In this document: positions 42,955-55,000 of the stretch, one piece after another
Position numbering within the stretch: position 1 is the first letter of the stretch
How the letters are laid out: the number at the start of each line of letters is the position of its first letter
Assembly: GCA_009746045.1 (NCBI GenBank)
Contig: RPFO01000384.1
Span: 58,501 to 122,500 of the forward strand
Reading direction: 5' to 3'
DNA length: 64,000 bases
Origin: Mesostigma viride
Taxonomy: Eukaryota; Streptophyta; Mesostigmatophyceae; Mesostigmatales; Mesostigmataceae
The notes under the pieces: generated by a model
Told to the model about the DNA's origin: nothing
What the model saw: only the letters and a program-made list of their open reading frames with translations
The model's database searches: none
Translations under genes and position numbers: made by a program

Positions 42955-44802
42955 TGGAATTAATTAATTAATTAAAATCATAGCTCCGTTGGGAGCATAT
43001 GTAACACATAGCCCTGAGAAAGGGGCATCTATGGGTTTGTAATACAATCAGGGCTACAACCTGCAGGGGGAGGATGTACAACTGTCACCTGCTCTGGGTG
43101 CACAAGGTGCACCTGCACCGCCATGATGGTTCATGCCTCCTTAACAAGCACAGGCACCCAGGGGGGGCTTGAGGAGAGGGCCTAGAAGGCCTGCATGACA
43201 TATGGGGTGGAGGGTATGTGGCTAGGCTATAGCTGGTGTACACATGGCATCTCAGCAGAGAGTAACTCCCTGCATAGGCATCGCATGGCTAAATTCTTAA
43301 TGCATCATCCATGGGAGGTCCCATTGTAGGCTGAGCGCGGCTAGATACTGAAAGCATCATCCATGGGGGCCATTATGGGCGCACATGCGCGTGGGCCACT
43401 TGCAAAGGCTAAGCCTATCTAATCTACACTGGTATATTCCCTAGCCTGGAGTGGCAGGAGGGGCCTGCCAGGGCTTGTGGTCAACGTGGATGACCGCCCC
43501 CCTCCAGTATACCGGCTTCCCCCCTGCACGCTGCCGGAGCTGAAGGTAGGTCGGCCATAGCTCGCGCCGCCGCTGTTGCTGGGCCAAGGTCAAGTCGTCG
43601 TCCAGCGTGAAGCGAGTCTCCGAGAGCTTCTTGCGGCATTTAAGGAATGCCAGCTTGTCCGTCATGTACTTAAAGGTGAGGAGCACGGGTGCCGGGCCAG
43701 CCTTCCCCCGCGCGCGGGGGAGGCGGACAACCGACATGTCCAGCTCACCAGTGAGTAACATGGGGGCAAGAATGGCGCGCTTAACTGCCTCAAGGAGACT
43801 CGTGGAGGTCCGTCACCTGCCGGCTGGTCGAAGTGCTTGACGATGACATTGTGGCTGCGCTTGTCGAGCTCGGCCGCCTCGCGAAGGTCGAGGGCTTGTT
43901 GCTTGAGTTGTGCCGCGATGGTGGAGGTGGTGGAGGTGGTGTGATGCTTAAGCAAGTCCGCCCAGGTGGAGGGAACATCACTGGCCGGGCCAGCAGGTGC
44001 CGGCTGGGCAGCGATTTCCTGCACCGCTTGGGCGGTGAGGCCGGCGGTGTCATGCAAGCTCTCAAGGGCGGTGGCGGTGGCTTGAAGGCGTTGGTCGAGG
44101 TCGAGGAGCTGGGCTTTGATGTCGGCAGTGAAGGCGGAAACGGCGGTGGAGGTGGAGGCGGCGGCGGTGGAAATGTGAGGAAGTTCAGCAGTCAGCGTGC
44201 CGCGCGATTGCTGAAATGTCGGCAGCAAGGGGGGTCACGTGCTGCTGGAAGGCTTCCGTCAGGATGGAACGGAGTGTGGGGTCGGAGATGGATGGAGCCC
44301 AGATCTCGCCGTCAGAGCGCTTGAGAAGGGAGTTGAGGATGGCGTGCTGGAGTTCGGGGCGCTTGCACCCGGGCAGCAGGGTGAGGTGTCGCCAGAGGCG
44401 GCCGTCCGGGAGGATGAGGCGATTGTTGTCGTGGAGATGGAGGCACAGCGGGTCGTAAAGCGATTCAAGCGTAGTCCCCGAAGAAGATGCATCTCATAGC
44501 ATCGGTCGGAGACGGGTTGGTCCAGTCGTAATCAGTGACCATGAAAGGCAGTTGCCGAAAGCTCGGTTCTGAGGGGCGTGAGGACCCTCCTGTTTTGTCG
44601 GCTGAGCGGGTGCGCTTGGGGTCAGGCGATGCAGATGGCGAGGCGTTAAGCCCGGGAGGTTGCTGGACGACCACCAGTGCACGACTAGTGTCACCGCTGC
44701 CTGCCGGACCTGATGGCGGAGCTGCAGCCTGAGCTGCAGACGTATTTCATTGCCGAGCGCAGCCGCCAGGCTGCGTTGCGTCGAGGCGCGTTTATTCGCC
44801 AT
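42955..44802 (-). mobile_element. ORF1-only non-LTR retroposon, copy 2
   Basis: Read leftwards: ORF1 from 44802, 3' UTR 43440-43006, hairpin GCTCCCAACGGAGC and (TTAA)n tail to about 42955. No RT between ORF1 and the 3' UTR. Its 5' leader has been displaced to 47113-47190 by the LINE inserted at its start codon. Confidence 0.75.
43441..44802 (-). pseudogene. ORF1 of retroposon copy 2 (several frame breaks)
   Basis: Starts ATGGCGAATAAACGCGCC at 44802 (MANKRASTQRS). Pieces are open at 44802-44494, 44228-43662 and 43761-43441. The last ends in LDDDLTLAQQQRRRELWPTY and KPVYWRGAVIHVDHKPWQAP, as in the other copies. The middle Ala/Thr-rich coiled region is present. At least two frameshifts prevent a full protein. 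Confidence 0.7.
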
Positions 44803-47112
44803 TAAATTAAATTAAATTAAATTATAACATGCCTCCGTGGGGAGGTCATGTAGCACATATTCCATGATGGATGGGGTGGAGGAAGCCGCGTGGTCGAACT
44901 ATACTAACACTAGGCTATCTAGAAAATCCTAACTACACTACTCATCAAAACGCCTCCTCCGCTTGGGGGGAGGTGGCTTGCCCACAGGGTCGGGCGTGTG
45001 CGCCTTGACAATCTTCTTCCACCGCGTCTTGTCCTGCATGACAGTCCAAAGACGGGAGAGAGAGTGTATGCGGTGCTCAAACTGGGCTGGGACCACTAGG
45101 TCGTCCAGCAACATCTGAACGTAGTTGGTGACAGGTTTCCCTACCCTTTTGGGAATGTCCGCGGGGCCAGGCCAGGTCAGAATATGCCGCCCTGGCTGGC
45201 CAAGCCGCTGGGGGCCGGCCAGACCAAGGGTGGTGTCGACCTGGCTAGTGCGGGCAAGGTGTCCTACAAATGCTATCCTACGCTGCCTAATCTCGTCCGA
45301 AACACGAGGCATGCCATGATACAAAGACTCTGATGACGGACGCTCGGAAAAACCTACGTTAAGGACCTGCCGGAGCATCCTGTAAACTGTGCCGTCGAGC
45401 CGAGCTGCCAGTTTGGGTGGGAGGGTCCACGCCTCGGCGCCATACGTGAGCACCGTGAGGACGAGGACCTTGAAGAGCATGCGTTTGCGGTGCCCGTCCA
45501 GGCCCTTCGAGCGCCAGTAAGGTGTGAGCGAACGGAGCTTGGCCCAGGCGAGGGCGATGCGGGTGTCCACATCGTCGTCGGTGTCAGGAAGCCAGCTCCC
45601 CAACAGCTTGAAGCGGTCGCGGAACGGGACCTCCGTCCCGTCGAGCAGGCGCGGCAGCGGTGGTTTACTGGAGGCCCCTATCACCATCGCCTCAGTCTTG
45701 ACACTAATCTCCAACCCCACCGCCCGCGCCTCCAGGCCCAGGCAGTCCAGCCAGGTCTGAATGTGCTCGGGGCTCTCGATGAGGGTGGTATCATCCGCAT
45801 AAATCAGGTCGGCAAGGCGGTACCCCGGTCTAACCCCGCCGTGCTCTTTCACGTTAAGGATGTCCAAGCCTGGCTCGAACCCCTTAAGAGCAGTAAAGCG
45901 CGCACGTGCCCGGCGCATGACGTGATCCACGACAATAATGAACAGGTATGGGGACAGGACACAACCTTGCCACACCCCGTGGTGAAGGGGGAATGGTGGA
46001 GTGGTGCCCTCCGCAGTCCGCACTACTGCCTGTGAGCCCTCATACAGTCGGCGAATGGCAGCAATAAACGCAGGTGGTACCCGATCCAGAGCTAGGATGG
46101 CCCAAAGAGCCTCCCAGAGAACCGTGTCAAAGGCCTTGATATAGTCAACAAAAATGAAGACCAGCGGCAAACTGTCAGGGGGAAGTCGACGCACCTCCTC
46201 CATCAACCGGCGCGCGACAAACACAGCCATGACAGTGTTACGACCACTACGGAAACCCATCTGAGACTCACCCAGGTGTGGGTCCAGCGCGGCGCGGAGC
46301 CTGTGCAGCATCATGCGCATGAAGACCTTCAGCGCGGCGCTCTGGAGGCAGACACCCCGGTAGTTGCCGGGGTCAGCAGCAGAGCCCTTCTTGTACAGCA
46401 TGACGCGGATGGCCGTCTGCCACTCAGCAGGCGGAGGCTCGTCAGAGAGCAGGACACGGTTGCAGAACGCCAGCAGAAGATCCCTAACCGCCAGATCAGG
46501 GGTCTTCAGCAGCTCAGCAGAAAGGTGGTCGGCACCGACCGCTGCATCGTACCGCAGGCGAGCAAGGGCGCCGTCCAATTCCTCCAAAGTGAAGGGGGGG
46601 ACAACGTCGTCAGTGGCAAGGCGGCCCTCCTGCAAGGCGGGGACTTGGTAGTCCGCGGCCGAGGAGGGGGGCGCCGGTGGCGGCGGGGGTCCGGCGACCC
46701 CGAGGCGGGCGGCCGTCTCGGGGTGCAGCGGCGGGGGGGGGGCGCGAGCCCCACCGGTCAAGGAAACATTGTGGGCCAACCAGCGGTCAAGGCTTACCGG
46801 CGCCGTGCCGTCCCCCGTATGCTCCACCGGGGTGGCCGCTGCCGCCGGCCGCCGAGCCGGTCGAGGTGGTACCACATGTCCTTGCCCTGGTTGCGGGCCT
46901 GGCAGGCCTTGGCATCCGCGATGCACTGGGCCGCCTCCGCGTCCTGAGCGTGCGCGTAGGCCTCCACAAGGGCGGCCTTGAGCGATGGTTTCTGCAGCGG
47001 GTCCCGGTTACGCTTGAGGCGGTGCCGGGCGGCCAAGACCTTGGGGTCCTGGCGGTAGAGCGGGCCGGGGCGGCGGCGGGGCATGACCGGCAGGTGCCGG
47101 GCCGCCAGCAAC
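44803..47112 (-). mobile_element. LINE with RT domain, 5'-truncated, inserted at ORF1 start of copy 2
   Basis: Read leftwards it starts inside ORF2 (LLAARHLPVMPRRRPG, about 47112), contains RT and the C-terminus, and ends with the family II hairpin (GACCTCCCCACGGAGGC) and (TTTAA)n tail at 44803. ATGGCG occurs on both sides, and the 5' junction also has a 21-bp direct repeat in the host leader. Confidence 0.8.
44938..47112 (-). pseudogene. LINE ORF2: reverse transcriptase and C-terminal domain
   Basis: The main frame is open from 46926 to 44938 (662 codons). It has VFIFVDYIKAFDTV (about 256-269), VWQGCVLSPYLF (about 318-329) and the catalytic YADD (376-379), then GSWLPDTDDDVDTRIA, YGAEAWTL and RRIAFVGHLART, ending PVGKPPPPKRRRRFDE. 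RT copies element RNA at the nicked target. The N-terminal piece (47112-about 46840) is in another frame, so one frameshift lies near 46840-46860, and the endonuclease domain is missing through 5' truncation. The C-terminal GAEAWTL..GHLART pattern is typical of several LINE clades; I do not assign one. Confidence 0.85.
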
Positions 47113-47190
47113 GCCATATATTGCGTAATAGCCGTATTATTCGCCATATATTGCGTAATAGCGTCGGAAAATTATATTATAAGCTTGGAA
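47113..47190 (-). other. Displaced 5' leader of retroposon copy 2
   Basis: Minus-strand AATTTTCCGACGCTATTACG matches the leader before ORF1 at 49599-49618. It contains a 21-bp direct repeat (GCTATTACGCAATATATG, then GCG) separated by nine bases. Confidence 0.7.
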
Positions 47191-47818
47191 GGGCCACTGT
47201 TCAACCCAAAAGTGCACCGTTAACCACGGAAACCACCAAGAAGGGCCGGCGGCCCATTGTGGCCCCCACCACAGCAGATACAACGACAAAAAGCTTCACA
47301 ATTAATTCTGGTAAGATGTAGTCACTGATCGAGGTACGTAAGGTCACACCCACTTATCCCACCCCTAGATCCCCTGCTCATCTGCGTCCTTGGCACTTGG
47401 AGCTGATCACCCCGGGCGAGGAGTATCCATAGCCAGCTTTGGGGAAGGAGGTGTTGGAGAGGGCGGCGCCATGCCCTCGACTGCGCGCCAGCAACCCCGC
47501 CCCACGAGTTAGAGTCGACTGTAGATCTAGGTTGGAGGACCCCTCTACAGGTTCTTGATGCCAATGATATCTACCCTACAACCGATGCCTGGCACGGCGG
47601 GCTCGGTCTCTAGCCTGAATGGCTTTGGACGCTCGGCGACTTAGGTGAAATTCCTCCGAGTCCAGTAAAACATCCGTGGAACCAGACTAACTAGAAAGAC
47701 CTACACCTAATCCATGACTAACTGTCATGGACGAACTGTACATTAATTAATTAATTAATAGACACGTGACTGCGTCACGTGACCTTAAGTCCTCAGTGGG
47801 AGGGTAACATGGGATGGA
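47191..47818. other. No gene recognised; palindromic tail at 47738-47780
   Basis: A (TTAA)n tail is followed by GACACGTGACTGCGTCACGT-GAC, a strong palindrome (CACGTGAC / GTCACGTG) that may be another 3' hairpin variant (a related TAATAGACACTTGACTGCG is at 42232). Otherwise unidentified. Confidence 0.5.
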
Positions 47819-48640
47819 ATGGATGGTGTAAGCTATCTAGGTCCTAGTTACAGGGGTGTGGGCACCGCGGCCCGAATCGCTATGAGTGCCATACGCAGTC
47901 ACACGCGGAGCCCCCACAGACTTGGCGATGGTCTCCTTCATCACTACTTGCCATCTATCCTTGCGTACCATCTGCCTCCATATTACAGACAAACCAGGAG
48001 GCTGCCCGGATGTGAGCCCGTCACGTCTAGTGTAGCACATGTCCATGCCGAGTCTATCACGAAAAGTCCACGGGTGGCGGCCCTGCCTCGCGCGGCCTGG
48101 GGCACGCCAGGTGAGGACATATCGCCCAGGCTGGGCGGGCTTGGTGCCAGCTAGTCTATCTGATGTGTCTACCTGATCTGTGCGGGTCAGGTGCCCGGCT
48201 AGGCCCAGGCGCCTGTGCCTAATAATGTGGGAAACATAGGGCAAGTCAGCGTACAAATCCTCATTACTAAGTGCAAACCAAAGGGGATGTTAAGGACCTT
48301 GCGCAGCATCTTGCATGGTGACGTTGCCGTCGAGTCGTTGCTCCAGCTCCTGCGTCAGTGTCCAGGTCTCGGCGCCGTAGGTCAGGATCGTCAGAATGAC
48401 GACCTTGAAGAGGTCACGCTTGTTGATCTAGGGCGGGGTTGCTCCATCAGCGGCAGTGGTCATGGAGTTGCGCCCACGCCATGCCGATCCGTGTCGTCAG
48501 GTCGTCCTCGCTGTCGGGAAGCCAACTGCCGAGCAGCTTGAAGCGGCCTGAAGTAGGGTAGTTGACCTCGGTGTCGTCTAAGAGGCGGAGTGTGGGTAGG
48601 GGCCCTGCCATGCCGAGGGCCAGGGCCCGTCCTGTACATG
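47819..48640 (-). pseudogene. ORF2 C-terminal remnant of a second LINE family
   Basis: Minus-strand 48256-47837 encodes RRLGLAGHLTRTDQVDTSDRL and then QPGRYVLTW. This is the same segment as IAFVGHLARTSQVDTALGL / GRHILTWPGP of the other LINE but clearly diverged. Further pieces (LGSWLPDSEDDL-type, about 48500-48540) lie upstream in other frames. Confidence 0.65.
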
Positions 48641-49484
48641 GTCGCCTAGTATATCAGTGAGAACTCGTATCCCTGGAATGGAATACTCATTACGAATATC
48701 AAGACGTTCTTTATCATGATACCGACATGCAGCTTCAGTTTATGGACCAGAACCAGGACCCATGTAAAATCCCAATCCACGGGCAATGCCCCCTCGGAAA
48801 GTAGACGTGAGTCAAACTTTATGCCATAGCAATCAAACCGAGAGAGGGCAATCACTTTCCACAAATTCCTTTACATGCCCGCCGTCGTGCTCGTAGGGTG
48901 GAGGACCGAAGATCCATAGGGCGTGCACAGATATCCTCATTCACGGCCCACAATTGATGACACGAAGCATTCCCTGACCAATAGGTACAACCCCATCAAT
49001 AACTAACTACGAATATGCGCACACTGGAAAGTGCCCCAGACTAAGGCTCAGCCCACCACGTGGCTCGGCCTTGCTAATCGGCGCTATAGGTCAGCGCCCG
49101 GCCCAGACCTACGTAACATATGCTAGTAAAAGCACCCCGAAACTGCAACGTAGGTCAACCCATTGAAAAGGGTGCGTTGCTCAGACAGCTCAGTACTATA
49201 GTCTAACGACAGTATATTGTTACGGCCAACTTGTCCAATAAAGAACCCTAAGTAAATAGGCTTGGACGTAAGAGCTGGCATTGGATCCGCAGCTACCGGC
49301 CTCCTGCTCATCCGGCATCCAAAAAGATAACCCAACTGCGAAAGAGTGGCGCCAGTAATTAAAAAACCGTGCTAGATATGCTACGTGAGCTGGGTGCATA
49401 GGCGTACTACACACAGGGCGGTATATACGCAGAACATGACCTATACCGTCGAGATCATAACGCATCTTCACCAATATTCCACGA
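48641..49484. other. No gene recognised
   Basis: Short open frames only; no motif or repeat identified by eye apart from the approach to the retroposon leader at 49485. Confidence 0.4.
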
Positions 49485-49629
49485 GCCACGAGCCACGAGG
49501 TAGCCATGGCTGTCGGAGCTCATAACTGTCACGTTTGAGCGCCGAATTCAGCTGTGAATATCACAATCGCTTCGTCTTTCTAAGACGCACAGGCTGATAT
49601 AATTTTCCGACGCTATTACGCCATATACG

Positions 49630-51023
49630 ATGAGCAAACGCCCATCGACGCAACGCAGCCTGACGGCTGCGCTCGGCAATGAAAATACGTCTGCAGCTCC
49701 GGCTGCAGCTTCGCCATCAGGGCCGGCAGGCAGTGATGACACTAGTCGCGCACTGGTGGTCGTCCAGCACCCTCCCGGGCTTCCTGCCTCGCCTTCAGCC
49801 TCGCCTGAGCCAAAACGCAGCCGCCCAACCGAACCGAGCTGGTCTGAGCGCGACTTTGACGTTGACGGGTTATTTTCCACCTTCGACGAAGCCAGACCCA
49901 GCTATTTCGACATGCCACCCATCAAGATACTGGAGCTCGTGTTTTATGGGTCATACGCCTCCCTTTTCGACCTGTGCAAGCGCCTTCAAAGCCATAGCCG
50001 CCTCCGCACTGGACCTGACGGCCGGTTTTCAATCCGACAACAGGGTGAGAACCTGGCCCGCTGGTCTCGCCCCCGTCTTCAGCTCGCCGCCCTCTTTTCC
50101 ATCCTTCAGCGCTGTGTCACGGACCTCTGGACCCCCTCCCCCTTGACCGAATCCACCTTCCTCCTCCACCTCCAAGAAACCATCTCACAGCACGTGACGC
50201 CCCTAGCTGCAGATGTGGCAGCTGTGGGTCGCACGCTGGCTGCTGAGCTCCCCACCATCCCCACCGCCATGCACCGCCACCCTCCTCGCCTCCACCCCCC
50301 CCCTCTGCCTCCACCGACTCCATCACCGCCCAGCTCCGCGACATTGACCAACGTCTTAAGGATAATGCCATCGCTATCGAGGTCCTGCAGAACACCGCGG
50401 GCCTCACCGCCCAGGCGGTGAAGGACATTGCCGCCAAGCCAGCCTCTGCTGGCCTGGCCGGCGATGCTCCTCCCATCACGACCTGGGCGGACATGCTTAA
50501 GCAGCACACCACCTCCACCACCTCCGCCGTCGCAGCCCAGCTCCAGCGGCAGACGCTTGACCTCCGCGAGGAGGCCGAGCTTGCCAAGCGCAGCCTTAAC
50601 GTCATTGTCAAGAACCTCGACATGGAGGAAGGTGAGAATTCCGAGAAGCTTGCACGTGCGTTTGAGAGAGAAATTCTTAGTCGCATGGGCCTTACTGGTG
50701 AGATCGACCTGGTCGCCCACCGCCTTCCCCGCGCGCGGGGTAAGGCAGGGCCGCCCCCGCTCCTTCTCACCTTTAAGACCCCGGCGGACAAGATTTCTTT
50801 TCTCAGACGCCGCAAGCGGCTCGAGAAGACTCTCTTCACCCTTGACGACGACCTGACCCTGGCGCAGCAACAACGGCGACGGGAGCTATGGCCGACCTAC
50901 CTCCAGCTCCAGCAGACCAAGGCGGGGCAGCCGGTGTACTGGAAGGGGGCGGCCATCTACGTCGGCCACAAGCCCTGGCATGCGACCCCCGCGGCCCCAA
51001 CGACTCCAGACGCCCCAGCTTAG
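49630..51023 (+). pseudogene. ORF1 of retroposon copy 3 (one frameshift)
   Basis: The most complete ORF1 of this family. Frame 1 (49630-50421) has a Ser/Pro-rich start, then LELVFYGSYASLFDLCKRLQ and a helical region. At about 50300 a C-rich run seems to shift the frame, and 50418-51023 continues with a coiled region, LNVIVKNLDMEEGENS, HRLPRARGKAGPPPLLLTFK and LDDDLTLAQQQRRRELWPTY. It resembles L1-type ORF1 proteins (coiled coil, RRM, C-terminal domain). Only one or two base changes appear to separate it from an intact gene. Confidence 0.75.
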
Positions 51024-51248
51024 GGGAATACAGCAGTAGTAGTGTAGAATAGATAGACCGTGGCCATGTACATGTACGCCTCCTAGAGGCACTATCCTAG
51101 CTCAGCCACGCGCTTTATTTAATCATGTACATGTGTGCCTATGATGTGCCACACCCCCAGATGATGCCTAGCTTTATTTAGTTATGCTGTGCCCATGCAG
51201 AGAGCTGCTCTCTGCTGAGATGCCACGCTCTAGCTTTTGTATAGCTAT

Positions 51249-51290
51249 TCTGATCAGACACTCCGCAAAGGTGAAAACCTTTGCGTTATG
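51249..51290 (+). mobile_element. Tiny 42-nt hairpin insertion, copy 2, with 11-bp target duplication
   Basis: Insert starts TCTGATCAGACACTCCGCAA and ends GCGTTATG. TGTATAGCTAT flanks it at 51238-51248 and 51291-51301. The undisturbed version of the host 3' UTR is at about 38094-38112 (TTGTATAGCCATGATGATCT). The stem CGCAAAGGT-GAAA-ACCTTTGCG is perfect. Confidence 0.85.
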
Positions 51291-51520
51291 TGTATAGCTA
51301 TGATGATCTTCCCCCCCGTGCCAGGATCCCCCCCTCAGGCGGGTTGAACCTGAGACAGCATGGTGGTGCCGGTGCCCTGGTGCACCTAGAGCAAGTGTCG
51401 TTTACATTCCCACCCTTGCAGGAAGTAGCTTAGAATGTTTTGAAGCCCATATGCCCCTTCTCAAGGGCTATGTGCTACATATACTCCCAACGGAGTTATG
51501 TTCCTAATTAATTAATTAAT

Positions 51521-52088
51521 TACCTATAGATTAAAAGTATAGTCGGTGCCTATAGCTTTAATATGGAATTATTGAGTTCTTGTCTTTCGATATGCCACTG
51601 AAGTACTCCCCGCATATCAGATAGTGCCACCTTGGCATATTGATCATTGCGGCGACTCAGATAAGCAATATCCGATAGACCAGTGATAGTTGGTTATAGA
51701 TCATGCGCCAATCTGGCGCGAGGCCTTGGACGGCTACCCTGGCCCCCTTGGCACTAATAACGCCGGGCGACCCCTTGGACCAAGCCTTACCCAAGGCCCA
51801 CCCCATTGAGGTAATCCCGTGGCAAGTTTTCCCCTGCTGGGCCTTATCGCGGCAGGTAATCCCTTCTGGCGCACATCCATGTAGGTAGTTTGGCGTTAAA
51901 GCCTTGTTGACTCTACGAACACCAGCGACCAGAACTTGAATAGTCCCAAAGCTTGACCCGTCGATGGGGGCGCTCCCAACGTCTTGTCTGTTGTTGTCGT
52001 TGTCTATCATATGATCAACTCGTACATCAGGCCCCATACTTTCCAAAACCGCACTTAACATATGGTCCTCTTCCCGTCCCCAGTGCGG
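51521..52088. other. 3' flank of the RAD17-like gene
   Basis: Unique-looking sequence between the retroposon tail and the stop codon of the RAD17-like gene; presumably includes its 3' UTR. No other gene seen. Confidence 0.5.
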
Positions 52089-55000
52089 TCAGTCCTCAAT
52101 CTCTTCTGCCACCGTCTCATCATCCAATTGCATGTGCAGGACTCCCCCATCGGCAAACTGAGCATCTGCAGGCTGTGCTGTAGGGAGCGGGCCGAGAGGG
52201 AACATGGGAGACCACATGTCCGCCCTATGCGTTTCCAATGGGGACGCGTCAGCATCCGGGAAAGGCCGCCGGTTCGATGACGTCGCCAGCTGCGTGTTGC
52301 ACCAGTAGACTGGCGGGTGCACCCCTGGGTGCCCCCTGAACCACTGCGTTGCCCGCCGCAGCTGGGGCAGGAATTCGGTCGCAAGGGAGGACCCGCCGCC
52401 GTGGCGACAGAGCAACCCGATGTGGGGGTACGCGGTGCGGGAGAACGTGTCCACGTCTCCCTGTGAAGGCAGACGTGCGGTTTCAAACAAGGGGCCATGG
52501 GTAAACGCAGTTAGAAGGGAGTTCTTGCTGGATAGTGGATGGTAAGAAGTTCCACGTGGATAGTGGAAGGAAAAAATGTTTTACAAACCACAAAACAAGA
52601 CCGACAACTGGATAGTGGAATACTAGTATGCACACGAACAAGAGACAATTAATAAAGCAACTTTCGGCAACGGCAAAAGTAAACGCGTGCACCCTCCCTC
52701 CCTCCCTCCCTCCCTCCCTCCCTCCCTCCCTCCCTCCTCCCTCCCTCCCTCCCTCCCTCCCTCCCTCCCTCCCTCCCTCCCTCCCTCCCTCCCTCCCTCC
52801 TCCCTCCCTCCCTCCCTCCTCCCTCCCTCCCTCCCTCCCTCCCTCCCTCCCTCCTCCCTCCCTCCCTCCCTCCTCCCTCCCTCCCTCCCTCCTCCCTCCC
52901 TCCCTCCCTCCCTCCCTCCGTGCCACCTCCCTCCCTCCCTCCCTCCCTCCCTCCCTCCCTCCCTCCCTCCCTCCCTCCCTCCCTCCCTCCCTCCCTCCCT
53001 CCCTCCCTCCCTCCCTCCGTGCCACCTCCCTCCCTGCCAATGCAACTGCCTTGCGAAAAACGCCAGCACTGGCCCCTACCTGGTTCTGGCGCCCCACCAT
53101 CCTGACGCGGGACGCCAGCGGCGCGCGCGTGGGGCACCACCCGGGCGCCGCCGGCTTCTCATTCGCAAAAAGGTACCCTCGCGCCGCAAGCGACATGACC
53201 GCCTGCTCTCCGAGGGTGGATGGATCCGCCCCCTCCTCGGCTGAGGTGAAACCAGCGCCAGCGCCGCTCCGCCGCCCCCCCCCCCTCGTTCCGAGCGAGC
53301 TCTGGCCGAGAATAGCATCGGCGTCGCTCAGGTAACTAAGGGCGGTCGCGCAGGCGTCGATGGTGTTGTCGTCAAAGTAGTTGAGGGCTGCGGTGGCGGG
53401 AGGTGGCAGTAGCGCACAGAAAGGTGGCGATAGTGCATGGCGGCAGGAAGGGATGGTGTTGGCGGTAGGTGCAAGGGGCCGCAAGGGCGCAAGGGCGCAA
53501 GGGCGCAAGGGCGCAAGGGCACAAGGGCACAAGGGCACAAGGGCACAAGGGCACACGGGAACAAGGGCGTAAGGGCGCAAGGGCGCAAGAGCGCAAGGGC
53601 GCAAGGGCGCAAGGGCGCAAGGGCGCAAGGGCGCAAGGGCGCAAGGGCGCAAGGGCGCAAGGGCGCAAGGGCGCAAGGGCGCAAGGGCGCAAGGGCGCAA
53701 GGGCGCAAGGGCGCAAGGGCGCAAGGGCGCAAGGGCGCAAGGGCGCAAGGGCGCAAGGGCGCAAGGGCGCAAGGGCGCAAGGGCGCAAGGGCGCAAGGGC
53801 GCAAGGGCGCAAGGGCGCAAGGGCGCAAGGGCGCAAGGGCGCAAGGGCGCAAGGGCACAAGGGCACAAGGGCGCAAGGGTACAAGGGTACAAGGGTACAA
53901 GGGCACAAGGGCACAAGGGCACAAGGGCACAAGGGCACAAGGGCACAAGGGCATAAGGGCATAAGGGCAATGTTGCATGGTGGCAGATGAATGCATAAGG
54001 ACTTTGTGGTGGCAGAGGAACCGACAATGAGGAGCGGATTCTGTGGACTCATGCACAGTCAGAGATGGGCCATGCACAGCCGCTGGACACACATGTGAGG
54101 CTACCGATATGCCAAATGTGTACATATGACATTGTGGCAGGCCTCGAACTCATACTACTGTCAGCTTGGGGAACCCCGAAAGGAGAGCACAGGCAAGCAC
54201 ACTGCTTGCTTTCTTATGCACATCGACCGACCGCCAGGGTGGTTGTATGATACATTGCACTCACCGCTCTAATACAGGAAAACCGCCGGCAGCCTGTGAC
54301 CCTCCACTCACTGCTACCTAGTACATCGTACACAACAAGATTGGTGGCCTCTCTACACCCTACTCATTGCGACAAGCCGCTGAGACAAGCTGTCGTCGTT
54401 GAGACAAGCCGCAAGCCTTGCCTCGATACCTATCACACCCTAGTCACCTTCCAAAACCAGCGGCCAAATACTTCACACCCAACGTTTTCTTGCAGAAAGA
54501 CCGCAGCATTTCCGCCTCGAGACAACCTGCACTGCCCGCCATGGCCGGTCACCCCTCCCCTCTGCATGCCGTTTCGTCCTGCCCACTGCTCTCAGCGACA
54601 GACGCCGGCACCTCCGCCTCACCACCCCATGCGCCCTGCCCAATGCTAAAACCAGTGGCCAACAACGGCAACTCACCCCGATTCTCGTGCAGAAACGATG
54701 CCACCACATGGCTACTATTGTGATGGCTGGGGATATTAAGGGGACATGTTGGGAGCCAAGTAGGGGCCCCGGCTTTTATTTATTTATTTAAGGGGACGTG
54801 GCATGGCGAATATTTTCCGCGCCAAAAAATTCGCGGTACCGTCCTTACCGTGTAAAATGTGTGCCCGGAGCGGGCAACCCTAGCAGAGGTGGCCATGGCG
54901 GCGTGCGTTTAGGCAATATTAATCAATATGGCATGGGAAAAGCTAGAAAATATGCATGAACTTTGCAGCAGATTAGTTGATGACCTCATTTCATGGCGGG

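Larger units (their letters stand above)
49485..51520 (+). mobile_element. ORF1-only non-LTR retroposon, copy 3
   Basis: Leader from ACGAGCCACGAGGTAGCC (about 49490), ORF1 49630-51023, then the ~470-bp family I 3' UTR with the hairpin CTCCCAACGGAG at about 51486 and a (TTAA)n tail. A 42-nt insertion interrupts the 3' UTR at 51249. It lies about 570 bp beyond the 3' end of the RAD17-like gene. Confidence 0.8.

Noticed and set aside
51249-51290. Hammerhead ribozyme in the tiny insertion (CTGATCAG, GAAA)
   Set aside because: The hammerhead core needs CUGAUGA and a separate GAAA next to stem III. Here CTGATCAG is a palindrome and GAAA is the loop of a perfect stem.
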